NCBI RefSeq assembly: GCF_964355755.1
Contig: NC_092674.1
Coordinates: forward strand, 14,513,001 to 14,577,000
Direction of reading: 5' to 3'
Length of the DNA: 64,000 nucleotides
Source of the DNA: Antedon mediterranea
Taxonomy: Eukaryota; Echinodermata; Crinoidea; Comatulida; Antedonidae
Positions within the stretch are counted from its first letter, which is position 1, and every line of letters starts with the position of its first letter. Under the pieces are notes generated by a model. That model was given only the letters and a program-made list of their open reading frames with translations. It did no database searches and had not been told where the DNA came from. Shown here in pieces: positions 1-12,129 of this stretch. A program made the position numbers and the translations under genes.

Positions 1-168
1 TTATCGTAGGTTCTCGTCATTGGTATCATTGCTTATCGTAGGTTCTCGTCATTGGTATCATTGCTTATCGTAGGTTCTCGTCATTGGTATCATTGCTTAT
101 CGTAGGTTCTCGTCATTGGTATCATTGCTTATCGTAGGTTCTCGTCATTGGTATCATTGCTTATCGTA
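1..168. repeat. 32-bp tandem array (5 perfect copies plus partial)
   Basis: Copies start at 1, 33, 65, 97, 129 and 161 (partial) with no visible differences between full units. The array touches the window edge, so its full size is unknown. It lies downstream of gene A. Confidence 0.95.
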
Positions 169-634
169 ATCGTCGACATTTGTTTTACAGTTAGTTTCAC
201 ATAACTCATTCTTCTATTCCTCTATACTGACATTGGTATTTAATAATTATATTATATTTAATATACAATAAATACACAGTTAAAACCCTTCACCAAAACA
301 ATAAGAACAAACATAAGTGATTTAGGCGATTCATCTAATATTATACTCATTTTGTAATAAATATTTTTTTTTCATCTACTATTTGTTTAATTCATCTCAT
401 TCAATTGAAGTAATTTCGATTTTTTTTCGATAACTATCATAAAATAACATAGTTTGAAATATTCATCATTTTAAAAATCCAATGCCATAAACATTTAATT
501 AATTCTTTCTTCTTCCTTTTTTTTAAAAAGAAAGTACAATAAAATGTTTAGATATATTCTATCGTTTGAAAAAAATCTATTGAATCGAAAAATATTATTT
601 TTTGTTGATGTGTTTCTTAATTTCACTTAAAATT
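169..634. other. AT-rich 3' flank of gene A
   Basis: This stretch holds the probable 3'UTR of gene A on the minus strand and AT-rich flank. No coding feature was seen. Confidence 0.5.
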
Positions 635-887
635 TTAAAAACTCCCATTATTAATTTCACTAAGAATGAAACCATTAAAAGTACAGTAACAAAAGCCATC
701 GCTATATATACCATATTGTAGGGATGGACCTAGTCTTAACCACACGCGGTCACCCATTGCTAGCTCTAAAACTATGCTCTGACTTTCCATCACATTTCGA
801 TCACTTTTTTCACTGTATATAGCCGTCTTGTGATCGCCATTTTGCATTAATTGTACTGCCAAAAATTTATCATCTTGTGTCCGTAAC
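635..887 (-). CDS. Gene A coding exon 3: second half of C1q domain and stop
   Basis: The acceptor (ACTTTAG, minus strand) ends at 888. Translation in phase 2 gives TLRTQDDKFLAVQLMQNGD, then SDRNVMESQSIVLELAMGD, then the VWLRLGPS core and a TAA stop at 635-637. Its 253 nt equal the length of exon 3 of gene C. The last residues diverge from the paralogues after TFNGF. Confidence 0.88.
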
Positions 888-3800
888 CTAAAGTAGTCAA
901 TAAGAAATTATAAAATATCAAAAAATAAATAGTTTTAATTAACGTTGCTCTATCACACACGAAAGAGCGAGAGAAAGGGGAAAACACATTACACTATGTA
1001 GTATGCATAATGCAAAATACTATAATATTTTCTGCAGTTAATAGTAGAGGAGCCTCTAAAAAATGGGATGCTTGGTCAATACAGGGGCCAAAAGGTCAAC
1101 ATGGTCAAAGTTAAGACTGTGTGTAACTTGGTAACTATTGGGTGTATCGGAATATTTGTTGTGCCAAACTACTCAGAAGACCCATTTCCATTCATTCTAA
1201 TGGGCAACTTTTGCCAAAAGTGGACATATGAATATCAGAAAGTGATAATGGTGGTCTGAAATTACTCGCAAAGTATATGTTTATATTTGTTCTAATGTAA
1301 TAGATATCATAAACTGTCAATAAACCCCTAATTCTGACCTTTGACATATAGCCGGCACAAACATTTGGAGCACACACAAAGTTGAGCGGATATGGTCGTA
1401 GTTGGTGTCAAAATATTCAGAAGATACTTATTTCATATATTAACAACTTTAATGGACAACTTTTGCCACAAATGACCGTGAAACCATTGGTTAAGAAAAT
1501 AGCCATATCAATATCTCAGCAACCACTAGACAGAAAGTTATAATTTTAGTCTCAAATTACTTGCAAAATATATATTTATATTTATACTTTGCAAGGATAT
1601 TGAGACCATAATTATTACTTTCTGACCAGTGGTTGCTGAGATATTCATATGGCCAATTTCTTGACCACGGTTTAGAAAAGGGGGTTCCGTCCACTTTTGA
1701 CAAAAGTGTCCGATTAGAGTGAATAGAAATATGGGTCTTCGGAGTAGTGGGCACAAAAAATATTCCAATACATCCAGTTACGCAAAGTCTTAACGTTGAC
1801 CATATTGGCCCCTGTACTGACAAAGCATCCCATTTTTTTTTTCGGCCAACAGCAAAAATTGATTTGTATTGATATAAGGAAGCAAAAATACATTGTTGGC
1901 ATAGTTTTATATAGAGGGTGCAGGAACCCCTTTCTGGCTCCACAACTATAAGTCCTGTCCGCGATACTTCTGGTAAGCAAACGCATTTATAAACGAATGT
2001 TTACTTAAAATTATGTATTTCCCATCGTACGCGGAATTCGCGAGCGCTGTGTTGGAAAGTAGGTGCTTGTAAGCCTCGAGGTTAGTGCATGTTGCAAACA
2101 CTGCTGGCCTGGATCGATTATACTATTATGACTTATTTTCAGTACGGTAGTTCTAAAGCAGAAGCCTACCACAGTCCAGGCCTGGTTTTAAAGGGATTTA
2201 GTCCAGCAGCCAAATGCCTATTTTTTCCATAACCTTGCAATGTTTTCTATAGTTTTTTTTTTGGTTTTTGATGGATTTTTATTCTTGGTAGAATGAAAAA
2301 TTTTTTTACATTTGCATAATTAGCATAAACAAATTGGCCACTATTATAATACAAATTGCTATATCTCTGGAAATAATGGACGTACAGGTATTTAGATAAG
2401 TTTGGTGTCAAAATTTTCACAACGTTTATGTTTATATTATTAGATCTAATAGAACAGTTTTTTAAAATTTACCGGAAACCCCATTTTCAGCAATGTTGAC
2501 CTTTGACCTTCCTCAACGTTTGTATTAATTAATAATTATAAAAAATAAACGTCGTAGAGGTGTCAGTAATCTACCCACAGTCACAGTAATAAATGTTCTT
2601 TGTATATTTTGTTTATATATCTAACAGTAACCACATTCACAGTAAGACAATTTCGATTCAAATGCCGACCAAAAATGGTTAATAAAGCGTACAGTATTTA
2701 CAATATTGTCAAAGTATTGCAATACTATATATAAGTTTTATTCTCCAAGGGCCCATAAATTTACCTACAAACTGGGATTTTGATAGATTGGAATGTTCCA
2801 TTCATCGCAAATCTATACATTTCTTTAGACGTATATTAAATCTATTTAAAAGAAAATCGGCCTGTCTTCAACATTATGATACTGTACTCGAGCTGTTCAA
2901 CCGGTTTTCAGCTATTAAAAACAATTATCGTAGGAGGAGATAGGAAAATGCGAAGCATCCTCGTATTATTGTGTGCAGGTATTTTTCATGAGGACATCCA
3001 TTAGACAGTGTATACCACGATCAGAAAACACCCCTATTTGGGGCAAATCGTTGAACCTAAATTCGTTTTAATTGTCAATAACTAATTATCTAACTAAATT
3101 TAATTAGTAAACAGGGTTACATCAGGTGGTTAAAATCAGTACCGAGATTCTAACCAACGTTATATACCATCGAGTAAACATTTTAGAAATAACGCGCGAT
3201 TTACCGAATTTTGCCCTTACGTAAATTTATATATAGAAGCACTGACCCTGGTGTTTAATTACTTAAAGCAATACATTCGATATGAGTTCCTTAAGGATCA
3301 AGAGTGCACGGGCAGCTTTATTCCATGAACCCACAGTGTCACCCCTTATATTTCCAGTATGGGGCTTTATGTAGCAGCCCCCGCCACATAGTCAATGTCC
3401 ATGGAGGACAGGCCCTTGGGTTAATTTAGGCAAATCCATAAATGTTTCTTAAGGATTGAGAGTGCATAAGGAGATTTATTCCATTGACTCTCTATGACCC
3501 TACATTTTCACCCATATATAGAATTTCCAGTATAGGGTATCTTGTAGCCCCACATAGATAACCCTGAAAGGTTCATGAAGGATCGGCCCTTGGTTTCATT
3601 TGGGGAAAATCCATAAATGTTCTTTAAAGATCAAGGGTGCACATTTAGTTTTATTGCATATAGTTCAGTCTATGAACTATACCCCATAATAATTTATAAT
3701 ACAGGACCTTATGTAGCTCACCACATAGAGCTCACGAAAGGTTCATTCGGGCAAATCCATATCGGTTATTTTAGAATCCTATGTGTAGCCTACAGGTAAC

Positions 3801-6800
3801 ATTTTTTTCTGTATGGGCCAGCCTATTGAGACCAAAAATGTTTGACCCATTAAATTACAGAGCCGCTATGGCCCATAGAAAATATATCATAAGGATCCCA
3901 TGGCATGTGAGATTATTCGGAAAAACTTTATAGGTTCCTTCATAAGGAGAAGGCAACCTTTACTGTACAGCATTCGTGTTTCGTGTTATGGGTCGTCCAA
4001 TTCTAGGTCGTCCAATTCGAGGTCGCCCGGGTCGTTGGGGTCGTCCAATTCGAGGTCGTCGCTTTCTACACACCCTGTTCCAAATATCAATTCAGTGAGA
4101 TTTTAATGCTCAAGTTAAGTTCTTGGCAGTTTTGAAATCCTTGGGACTAGTAAAATTCATTGCAACTGGGGGCCAATTTTCCCGACCCTATTTTGGCCGC
4201 CATCTTGGATTTCAAAATGGCTCCTATTTTTTTACTCAAAACTGATAGTAGCTCCTATTTTAAGCCACGTACCAACGTAATTTGTGTGAAAAATCTTACA
4301 ATGTTATGATAAATCAGTCCAATGGTATAATTTATAATAATAGCATCAAATTATGGCTGCCATATGCAATTATTATAAATTGTACCATTGGACTGATTTA
4401 TCATACTGTAATCTAACAACAAGATGCTGAGCTTGCCTTGCTAAGATAGGACCTTGTAACAGACGTTTGATCCTATGATTGGCTGCGACAAATTCAGTAA
4501 ATTATTCAAACAATTGAGGTAGCCAACTGGCCAATCATAAATAAGTCAAACTTTAGGGGGAGTGGAAAATATCGCAAACACGCATAAAAATTTCGATCTA
4601 ACAGACCTCAGCATCCCTTTTTTTTTTCAGATTACCTTGAATCAATGAAATCAAATTTTGTTGAACACTTAAACTTAAAATGCGATTCCACTTTTAACTG
4701 ATGTTTTTTAATAATGTTTAACATGAATTTTCTCAGTCAAACAAGTTTTTAATCATTATTTTCTCCCATTCTCATTTAGAGCCTATGTCTAAAAAGCTGT
4801 ATGGATTGGTTCGCACGTTCAGGTTGTCATTACGTCTATATCGTTTGACCACCCGACGAGACAAAAGAATGACACACATTGTAATAATGTAGTTTTCATG
4901 ACAGCCAGAAATTTCATCGACTGCTAGTTGAGTAAGGAAATCAATAATACTTTGATAATAACGTGTTTCAAACATACAAAGTAAACTCATATTCTAAAGC
5001 TCTATCTACACTATTAAATCAAAAGGTGATGTGCTCATATATGGACATGATGATGTCATATCACTACCATATTTAGGCACATCAAACTTTTTTGCAAGCT
5101 AGGTTGATAGTGTTTAACAGAGCTTTCGAAATTGAAATGCCTTAACGTGTACAAATATCGGTAGGCCTATTTTATATGTAGTAAGTATACAAATAAAATC
5201 AATCGACAGAAAATTATATAAATTAATTTAAATTAAATAAATTAAAATACTAAAAGAGCAGAAAGTTATAAATTGATTATCTGATCTTATTTAATGTATA
5301 CTTTAGATAAAATGGTGGTGCAGAATTGTGGTAAATTCTAAATCTGCAATCCAACATCGTAAATATAATATTAATACCAAATGGTTATGATTTGTATAAG
5401 AATTATAACATTATCGTTAGTTTGTACGACTATAGAGAGTGAATGTTGTACTGACGTAATTTATTTCTGAGGTTCTATTGAAAATTGAATGTATTAGTTG
5501 TAGCCTATTTCATTTGATAACATACAAACGATACACGCGAACAGTTCTCAACGCGGTTAAAACGACGATGCGAAAAAGTTGACACGAAATAATTTGCACG
5601 TGGATTGGCAAAACAACTCAATTCAAAATATGAGACGTAGGGATGAATCATTTATGGAGTATTATCTGAGGTTGGTGTGATAAATTAAACCGATGGTATT
5701 ATACAAAAAAAATGCAAACGCATGTAGAGGATATTAGCAGTCAAATTAAAATGTGAATGCAGATTTCCACAAACAAAAATCAGTTTTGGAAGTGAGTCTC
5801 TACCCATTTGGAAGTAAGTATCTACCCATAGACCTAGCTCGTGGTACAAAGCGATTATTTATTCTATTATGAGGATGCTATACAATGGTTATAATAGTAA
5901 CGTACATGGTGCAAAATAAAACAAGTCTGCTATATAATACATACGTGAAGGAGAAGAAATAATATCCAGCTACAGGAGCGACGAACGTGCTGTTACTGTT
6001 CAGGTTACCACCTAAGTTGGTAATGACTTGGTCAAAAGTCACAGTCTGTTCATAATTTTCTCCATTTAGTACATTCGTCCTAGCAGCGGAAAAAACTGAG
6101 TTTCCTACAAGTTTAAATGTACAAAAAATTAAAAAAAAATTATGTATTTCTATAATTACCTTTATTCAAATTATGACTGAATGCATACCGCGAATGAAAA
6201 CACACAAAAAAGCGCTGCAGCAAAAAATACGCCGCATCAGCAGTTGGAGGTAAAACGATGTTTTCTACACTCATTAGCTGTAATCTTTATAATAATATAA
6301 AGAACCAAACCATTAATGGTTTCATTATAATGTTCAGCTACCAGGGAATCCAGTTAAATATTGAAGCGCTGTAAGCTTTAACGCAACAGAAACGCATTAT
6401 TGTACTGTATGCAATACCGTTTCCTATTTTACGAACCTGTTACACTATTTCCACTGATTATACCGTTCTGTTTTTCTTTAAGTTTCGGTCCAGGTAGATC
6501 ATCAGTGCTTTTTGAATTTGTTTCTAATGCATCTAATCGACTTTCCAACGTCTTAACATCACCGTCCAGTTTAGAGAAAGATGACAACTTACTGTCGTAA
6601 TTACTTGAGGCATCTTCTTTCCTTTTGTCCGCAGAATTTCTTTTATATTCAATGATTTCTTCCTCTCGATTTCCAATGAATTCACTTAAACTAGGAATTT
6701 TTTTTAGATATTTCAAAGCAGGTGAAGAACATACTCGTTTAAAGTAAACCTCGTAACTCTCCAAGATATTGGTCAATTCATTGATGGCATTTTGTTTGTC

Positions 6801-7205
6801 ATCCAATAATATAGTTTGTACAGCATCCAAACGTTCTTTACATTCTTCAGGATCATCTCGATTTCCTTTATATTTTCCAACCAACTCTGCCGCTATGTTT
6901 CCACTATCTTCTGCAAAGCTGCTTCCTTCGTGCTGTGTAGATTCTCTGAGAAAAGTTTCAATATTTGTCAACTTTCCTTCCAATTCTTCATTTATAAGTT
7001 GTAATTTTGTATTTGCTCGAACTACTTCGGCTATTACTTTTTTCATGTCCACTTGGCGTTGCATCAAGATATCATAGTCATTTTGAAGATTGATTAAAAG
7101 AGTTTGATGTTTCTCCAAAAGCTGGAGCTGTAGTGATTCAGAACTAAACGTTTTTGATACACCAATCACTAAGATGACAATAACCAGTGTGTTTATTGGT
7201 GCCAT
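635..7205 (-). CDS. Gene A: secreted coiled-coil C1q-domain protein (3 coding exons, 393 aa)
   Basis: Coding exons on the minus strand are 7205-6437, 6104-5945 and 887-635 (769+160+253 nt, an open frame of 393 codons plus stop). Residues 1-22 form a hydrophobic signal peptide. Residues 23-90 and 205-235 are heptad-rich coiled coil. Residues 176-187 hold the FIGNREEEIIEY motif shared with the two paralogues. Residues 258-393 are a C1q domain with F-S-A-A-R at its start, G-Y-Y-F-F-S-F-T at the first junction, V-W-L-R-L-G and a terminal T-F-N-G-F. There is no collagen repeat, so this is a secreted coiled-coil C1q-like protein; such proteins usually trimerise and act as pattern-recognition or matrix ligands, though the ligand here is unknown. 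All junctions are GT-AG. Intron 2 is unusually long (888-5944) and full of repeats. The C-terminal tail (SEINNGSF) differs from the IYKG ending of the other two copies. Confidence 0.88.
1054..1845. repeat. Three-copy repeat family with a tight inverted pair
   Basis: Plus-oriented copies at about 1054-1290 and 1386-1588 are followed by a minus-oriented copy at 1589-1845. The sense units share AATGGGATGCTT, CAGGGGCCA, ACTCAGAAGACCCA and GACAACTTTTGCCA-like words, and the reverse copy carries their complements. The pair around 1588 would fold into a long hairpin in gene A pre-mRNA. Confidence 0.7.
2512..3245 (+). repeat. ~735-bp repeat, copy in gene A intron 2
   Basis: Its reverse complement recurs at 9172-9935. 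Shared landmarks include CAACGTTTGTATTAATTAAT, AACCGGTTTTCAGCTATTAA, CCCCTATTTGGGGCAAATCG and TTTACCGAATTTTGCCCTTA. No coding frame is preserved. Confidence 0.8.
3280..3765. repeat. Degenerate ~165-bp tandem repeat, 3 units
   Basis: Units start near 3280, 3440 and 3607. Each carries CATAAATGTTTCTTAAGGAT-like, TTTATTCCAT-like and CCAGTATGGGG-like words, diverged from one another. Confidence 0.6.
3991..4060. repeat. Short tandem repeat of GGTCGTCCAATTCGA
   Basis: About four imperfect 15-bp units, GC-rich against its surroundings. Confidence 0.75.
4303..4407. repeat. Long hairpin (38-bp arms)
   Basis: Arms 4303-4340 and 4370-4407 share AATCAGTCCAATGGTA and its complement with about two mismatches and a 29-bp loop. 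This fits a small MITE remnant. Confidence 0.8.
5945..6104 (-). CDS. Gene A coding exon 2: first half of C1q domain
   Basis: The exon is too short for a long open frame. It was found by translating in phase 1 after an acceptor reading TTGTAG on the minus strand. It gives GNSVFSAARTNV, then TVTFDQVITN, then NSNSTFVAPVAGYYFFSFT, the first half of a C1q domain. It ends at a GTATGT donor in phase 2. It is 160 nt, three codons shorter than the 169-nt counterparts in genes B and C. Confidence 0.87.
6437..7205 (-). CDS. Gene A coding exon 1: signal peptide and coiled-coil stalk
   Basis: The ATG at 7205 is followed by a strongly hydrophobic leader (VIVILVIGV). The exon closes at a GT donor (ACAG/GTTCGT, minus strand), leaving one base of the next codon (phase 1). 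Reading through the donor meets a stop three codons later, which marks the true exon end. On the 5' side a pyrimidine-rich acceptor ends at 7233, so this exon starts at 7232 with 27 nt of 5'UTR and a non-coding first exon must lie upstream, not located. Confidence 0.88.
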
Positions 7206-7234
7206 CGTTTACTACAAGTGCCGTGTTCAGATCT

Positions 7235-8150
7235 GAAATGCAATAAGTAGTAACAAATTAATCATTCTAAAGGAAAACATTTATAGTATTGAAAATGTTT
7301 TATTCATGACTGGTCGGTCGAAGAGAATTACATATCGGCGAGGTGCAATCAAATAATTAATCTTTCACGTGAAAAACTCAATCGACGCTACCGATCTTTT
7401 TAGCTTATCTGCATGATTAATTTAATCATCTAGAATTACTTCAAACGACGAATTGTAGAGATTAAAATAGGATTTTATTTTCTTCCGTATGATTTGTTGA
7501 TTATTCATTAGTATAAATGGATGGAATTTAAGTTTAAAAATATATAGTTTGTAAATGATTATCTATTATAGGCACTTTCCACACAAGCTTTTGCTTTTTA
7601 GAAATTGTGCCTCCTTCATAATATTGTTTTATTCATTTTAAAGATGAGAAAAAAAATTGTATTGTTTTAACTATCTTTCTTCTCGTCATGAATTTTGTAT
7701 TATATTATTTATTTTGTATATTATGAAGGAAATAAATGTTACTATGAAATGAAATGAAAAAATTATAGTCTAGAATCTAGATACAGATAGAAGTTCATAT
7801 AGGCCTAATTCAATTTATTATATTTTATGAATTCCTAAAATACAATTAGATAACAATGTTACTAATTATCAATAGTTCTAAACAGAAATGAATTTTTATT
7901 TTGTTTTTTAATTTGAGAGACTGATTATGTTAATAACCTTAACACAAAAAGACCAGTTTAGTGTTGTGTAGGCCAACATCACAAGTATTCGATAACAATC
8001 GCCGTCCCTCAAATAATTTAACTTGTTTGAAATATATTAATGAGCAAAATACGTCATTTTTTATACAGTAAATCAACATGCTATGGAAATTACATATGTT
8101 GGCCAATCGTTATATGAGTCGTTGAAGAAAGTTAACAAATACTATTTCAA
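7235..8150. other. Upstream flank of gene A, no gene seen
   Basis: This should contain the 5'UTR intron, first exon and promoter of gene A on the minus strand, but none can be fixed from sequence alone. Apart from the GAAAT tail it is AT-rich and featureless. Confidence 0.5.
7640..7765 (+). mobile_element. Non-LTR-like 3' tail with GAAAT repeats
   Basis: An AT-rich run ends in AATAAATGTTACTATGAAAT plus GAAAT repeats, resembling the short-repeat tails of CR1-like retrotransposons. No coding part is attached. Confidence 0.35.
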
Positions 8151-8154
8151 CGAG

Positions 8155-8442
8155 TATCTTGTCGTAAAGATAAAATCAGACTTTGAATAGATTATTTTGT
8201 AGCTTTAATAAAGTTAATCATTTCTGTAGAAAAAAACATTGAAAAGATAATCTTTTCACTTATTAAATTACAAAATAACCCATTGGCTGGCAGCCAATTT
8301 TTATATTTTTTTGCTTTAAATTACTTTTTTTAGGTAAATACTTTTGCTCAAAGTGAATAACTATTTGGTGACATTAAAATGGCATATTTAACCAAAAAAA
8401 AGTTTTAAGAATTAATTTTTCAGGGGGACAATACATTTTTAA
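8155..8442 (-). mobile_element. MITE, 'TTAAAGATGTATTGTCCCCC' family, decayed copy
   Basis: The sequence aligns in reverse complement with the intact copy at 54784-55081 over most of its length, including CATTGGCTGGCAGCCAATTT and the end word CAGGGGGACAATACAT. The left terminal repeat is eroded. Confidence 0.7.
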
Positions 8443-9171
8443 GTTCTGTAACTTGATTTATATTACATGGAGAAGATATAGGATAGAAGGACAAAAGTAT
8501 AAAACAAATCAATATGGTTACGGTACTATACAAAAATAACATAATAGACTATAAATCTTTTTTTAATCGTTATTGTTCTTATGATGACGTAATTTGATTG
8601 ACATTTTTAAAATTGTAGTTCATTGAAAACAGTATGAATTCTATAGTTGGATGAATCCTTATCTTGTTGTTGTCGTTCGTTATCATCCTAGTATAAACGG
8701 ACCAGATTGTGTAAATACTATCCCGATAATAGAATACAATTTAAGTTTTTTCATCATAAAAGATAACACGTCGGAACTACCTGCTGTTCGAAAAACCCCT
8801 GACATTGGACGGCTTACATAAAAAGGTTAAAGGGTGTGAATCAAATGAAACCTGTTGGGGAAGGGGTGCCTGTATAAAACTTCAATAGTAAACAACTAAG
8901 AAAATGAGCATTATAAAGAGAAATCAAACATTCCAGAGTTTGTTGATTGTTTGCAGAAGACAGTAATAGCTTTCAACAATATTTGACAAGAATGTAAATC
9001 CGTTTATATAATAGAGACGCTATCGATCGTTTATATTGTGTTCTATTTACCATCATTTACACTGTAAATATTTGATAGTCCTACAGATTAGACTGGTGCG
9101 AAGTGACGTATTTTCAGGTATACACTGGCATACTTTGTTACATTGTTGATGAAAACAAACTGAATACTTCA

Positions 9172-9935
9172 TCTATATATAAATTTACGTAAGGGCAAAA
9201 TTCGGTAAATCGCGCCTTACTTCTAGAATTTGTACTCGATGGTATATAAAGTTGGTTCGTACTTTCGGTACTGATTTTATCCACCTGATGTAACCCTGTT
9301 TACTAATTAAATTAAGTTAGATAATTAGTTATTGACGATTAAAACGAATTTAGGTTCAACGATTTGCCCCAAATAGGGGTGTTTTCCGATCGTGGTATAC
9401 ACTGTCTAATGGATGTCCATCTTGAAAAATACCCGCCACAAAAATGCGAGGAGGCTTCGCATTTTCCTATCTCCTCCTACGATAATTGTTTTTAATAGCT
9501 GAAAACCGGTTGAACAGCTAGAGTACACCATCATAATGTTGAAGACAGGCCGATTTTCTTTAAAAAAATACTATTTTGATAGATTTAATATACGATTATA
9601 CAAATGTATTGATTTGCGATGAATAGAACATTCCAATCTCTCAGTCTGCCAGAGTTTGGTTTAACACAAGTAGGTAAATTTATGAGCCCTTGGTTTAACA
9701 CACACGGTAGGTAGATATATGGGCCCTTTGAGAATAAGCATTTCTTACTGTGAATGTTCGTACTGTTAGATGTAATATAAAAATATATACAAATAAACTT
9801 TATTACTGAGATTGTGGATAGGCTCTACTGTTAGATATATAAACACATTATTATATACAAATAAACTTTATACTGACAGTTCCTTCTCAACGTTTGTATT
9901 AATTAATAATTACTAAAAATATAAACGTCGTAGTG
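9172..9935 (-). repeat. ~765-bp repeat, inverted partner of 2512-3245
   Basis: This is the reverse-complement copy, about 2 kb upstream of gene A exon 1. Together the two copies bracket the first two coding exons of gene A at about 6 kb spacing. The family is unidentified, probably a non-autonomous element. Confidence 0.8.
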
Positions 9936-10179
9936 GTGTCGTGTACTTTAATATTTCAATCGATTATGACAGTGACAGTTTTAACAAAGTATTAAATCGC
10001 AAATGTTTTACTGTATTTAGATGTAGGCCTATATTATTTATAGGCCTATAAAACATGAAAGAAATATTTCGTTTCTGAGTGGATAAAGAATATATTTAAA
10101 AATTGTTCTTCTTTGTACCTATCCGCTTTCTCATCCCTCAACCCTAATGTTACATACAAAACACAAATTGGGTTTCTTT

Positions 10180-10212
10180 AAATGAGTCCAAATCAAAAAT
10201 TTGGACTCATTT
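10180..10212. repeat. Perfect 14-bp-arm hairpin
   Basis: AAATGAGTCCAAAT and its complement separated by 5 bases. Confidence 0.85.
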
Positions 10213-10405
10213 TGTGATAAGTTTCTCCTTCGGAAGTAATTCCCAGGGTGCTAATTTTAGTTGACTACATAAATCATCGTGTCTATTTATTCGTTTCTGT
10301 AAACGACAATGTATTATACTGTAGTCCTGCGGTACGTACATTTGAAATCGCCAGTTTTGTTACGCTGAAATTACTGTGTATTCGAGAACCATCTGTGGGT
10401 GCGAC

Positions 10406-10442
10406 CTAGATGGTACGCGAGCGAAGCGAGCGTACCATCTAG
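10406..10442. repeat. 37-bp palindrome with GAGCGAAGCGAGC core
   Basis: Arms CTAGATGGTACGC and GCGTACCATCTAG flank a CG-rich core, conspicuous in AT-rich DNA. Confidence 0.85.
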
Positions 10443-11844
10443 TTTACTTAATGCATCTTGATAAACAACTATTTCTAATGTAGATAGGTAAATCTGAACA
10501 CATTTTATTAACATTGTATTACCTGGAAATTTAAATGAAAAGCGTCTGGTATAAGTAAAGTAACACTGTGGTGGTTGTTGGACAAAATCTAATATTTCAC
10601 GAACAAACACGGCCTAAGACTACATCGATTTTCCGTTGTTTCTTTACTCCTCTAAAAATCTTTCCATATTAAAATAAGTTGATTGAATTTTTAAATATTT
10701 ATTTAATTCATTTCTTTGTTATGATTAATAACCAATTTATTTTTTAGAATCATGCTTAGCCGTTTCTCTCGTTGTTGTGTTTGTTGAGACGTGTTGATGG
10801 GATTTGCAGTAGCTAGTTAAAAATATCATTGTTAGTTTGTCACATAATTTGTGTGTAAACGCAAAAGGGAATTAACAGCAACTAGGAAGATAAAGTTGCA
10901 CTTTCTATGTTGATGTATGGTATTCACCAATATCTGTGATATGCACTGACAAAAAGATAAAGATAAAACTGCATTGAAAATGCAACCATTTCTATGTTCA
11001 TAAACAATGTAAATAATTATAGACATAACTATACAACATGTAATACAAAGACAGTTTCATTCTTGTTAGGATTTAGATTATTCTATGATTTATTACAAAC
11101 CAAGTAATTCCTTGTCATTTGATTCTTATCACGTGCTTTTGGGTATTTATTTTATCTATTTGTTATATAAAAATAACCAAAAAACAAATGGCAAAATTAA
11201 TTCACCAATAACAGGAGGGTCAACATACAAATACAGGAAGGGGTACATAATTATATACAATGATATAGTGCTTATAATATAATCATATAAAGTAGCAACA
11301 ACTATTATGATAAACTTGAAACGTTATTCCTAAACTGATTCAATGAATATAACAAAAATATCTAGACTGTTGTCTTTGATTAAAGAGTTAACTATAGGCC
11401 TATAATTAAAGATTACTTTAAACGTTAAAGTTGTAAACATTTTTAAGATCTTAGTTGTGCGACGCGATAAGTTGGTAAATAAACCAGAAAACCAACTTGT
11501 ATAAAGCATGATCAATCAATCCAGCGTTTAAATCCTACAGACGCCTTTTTTATTCGATTCTCACCTAAGACCAAGGTGATAGATTAGTTGAATAACAATT
11601 TACTTTAGAAGAATATTGCATTTATGTAAATATCGAGGAACAGTGAATTTCCCTGGTTGAATGGGAAGAATATTTTCATGAACGATTAACTTTTATACTT
11701 ATTGAGGTGTAGCTGAGTTGAATATAACAGGTATGTTTTCAATCTTCTCCCATTCAACTCAACGCATAATTATTATAGATGAACAGGATTTATGGTATGT
11801 AGGTATGATGATGTTAATGTTTGTTATGCTTGACGATACTATTA
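10443..11844. other. Non-coding stretch
   Basis: No conserved coding or repeat signal was recognised on either strand; short open frames here lack any recognisable domain. Confidence 0.5.
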
Positions 11845-11930
11845 ATGATGAGGATGATGATGATGATGATGACGATGATGATGATGATGATGATGATAAT
11901 GCTACAATGATAATGATGCTACAATGATAA
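11845..11930. repeat. GAT microsatellite
   Basis: Nearly uninterrupted GAT units, then two copies of a GATAATGCTACAAT-like unit. The poly-Asp and poly-Ser open frames across it are repeat artefacts. Confidence 0.95.
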
Positions 11931-12129
11931 TTATACTTATTTTTTTGAAAATATACAAGATTAAGAAGCTCGAGAAGCGGGCTAGAATATAATGTAAGTG
12001 AAGCTAAAGAAGAGAAGGGTCGATGTTGGCGACAGTAATTTTTATAATATATAATCTTCTCAAAAAGCACACAATCACCTTCGTCATATGCTAACATGAG
12101 TAATACTTAACGTTCTGAACAAATATTAC

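Larger units (their letters stand above)
888..5944 (-). other. Gene A intron 2 (5 kb), repeat-filled
   Basis: The equivalent introns of genes B and C are 520 and 203 bp, so this one has grown about ten- to twenty-five-fold. It holds a three-copy repeat family with an inverted pair (1054-1845), one copy of a ~735-bp repeat (2512-3245), a degenerate ~165-bp tandem array (3280-3765), a 15-bp repeat (3991-4060) and a hairpin (4303-4407). No coding exon was recognised in it. Most of 4408-5944 is unremarkable AT-rich DNA. Confidence 0.8.

Noticed and set aside
1-168. CRISPR-like array
   Set aside because: Units are contiguous 32-bp tandem repeats without unique spacers, in a eukaryotic context.
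11718-12097. Poly-Asp and poly-Ser proteins
   Set aside because: Both come from the GAT microsatellite read on either strand.
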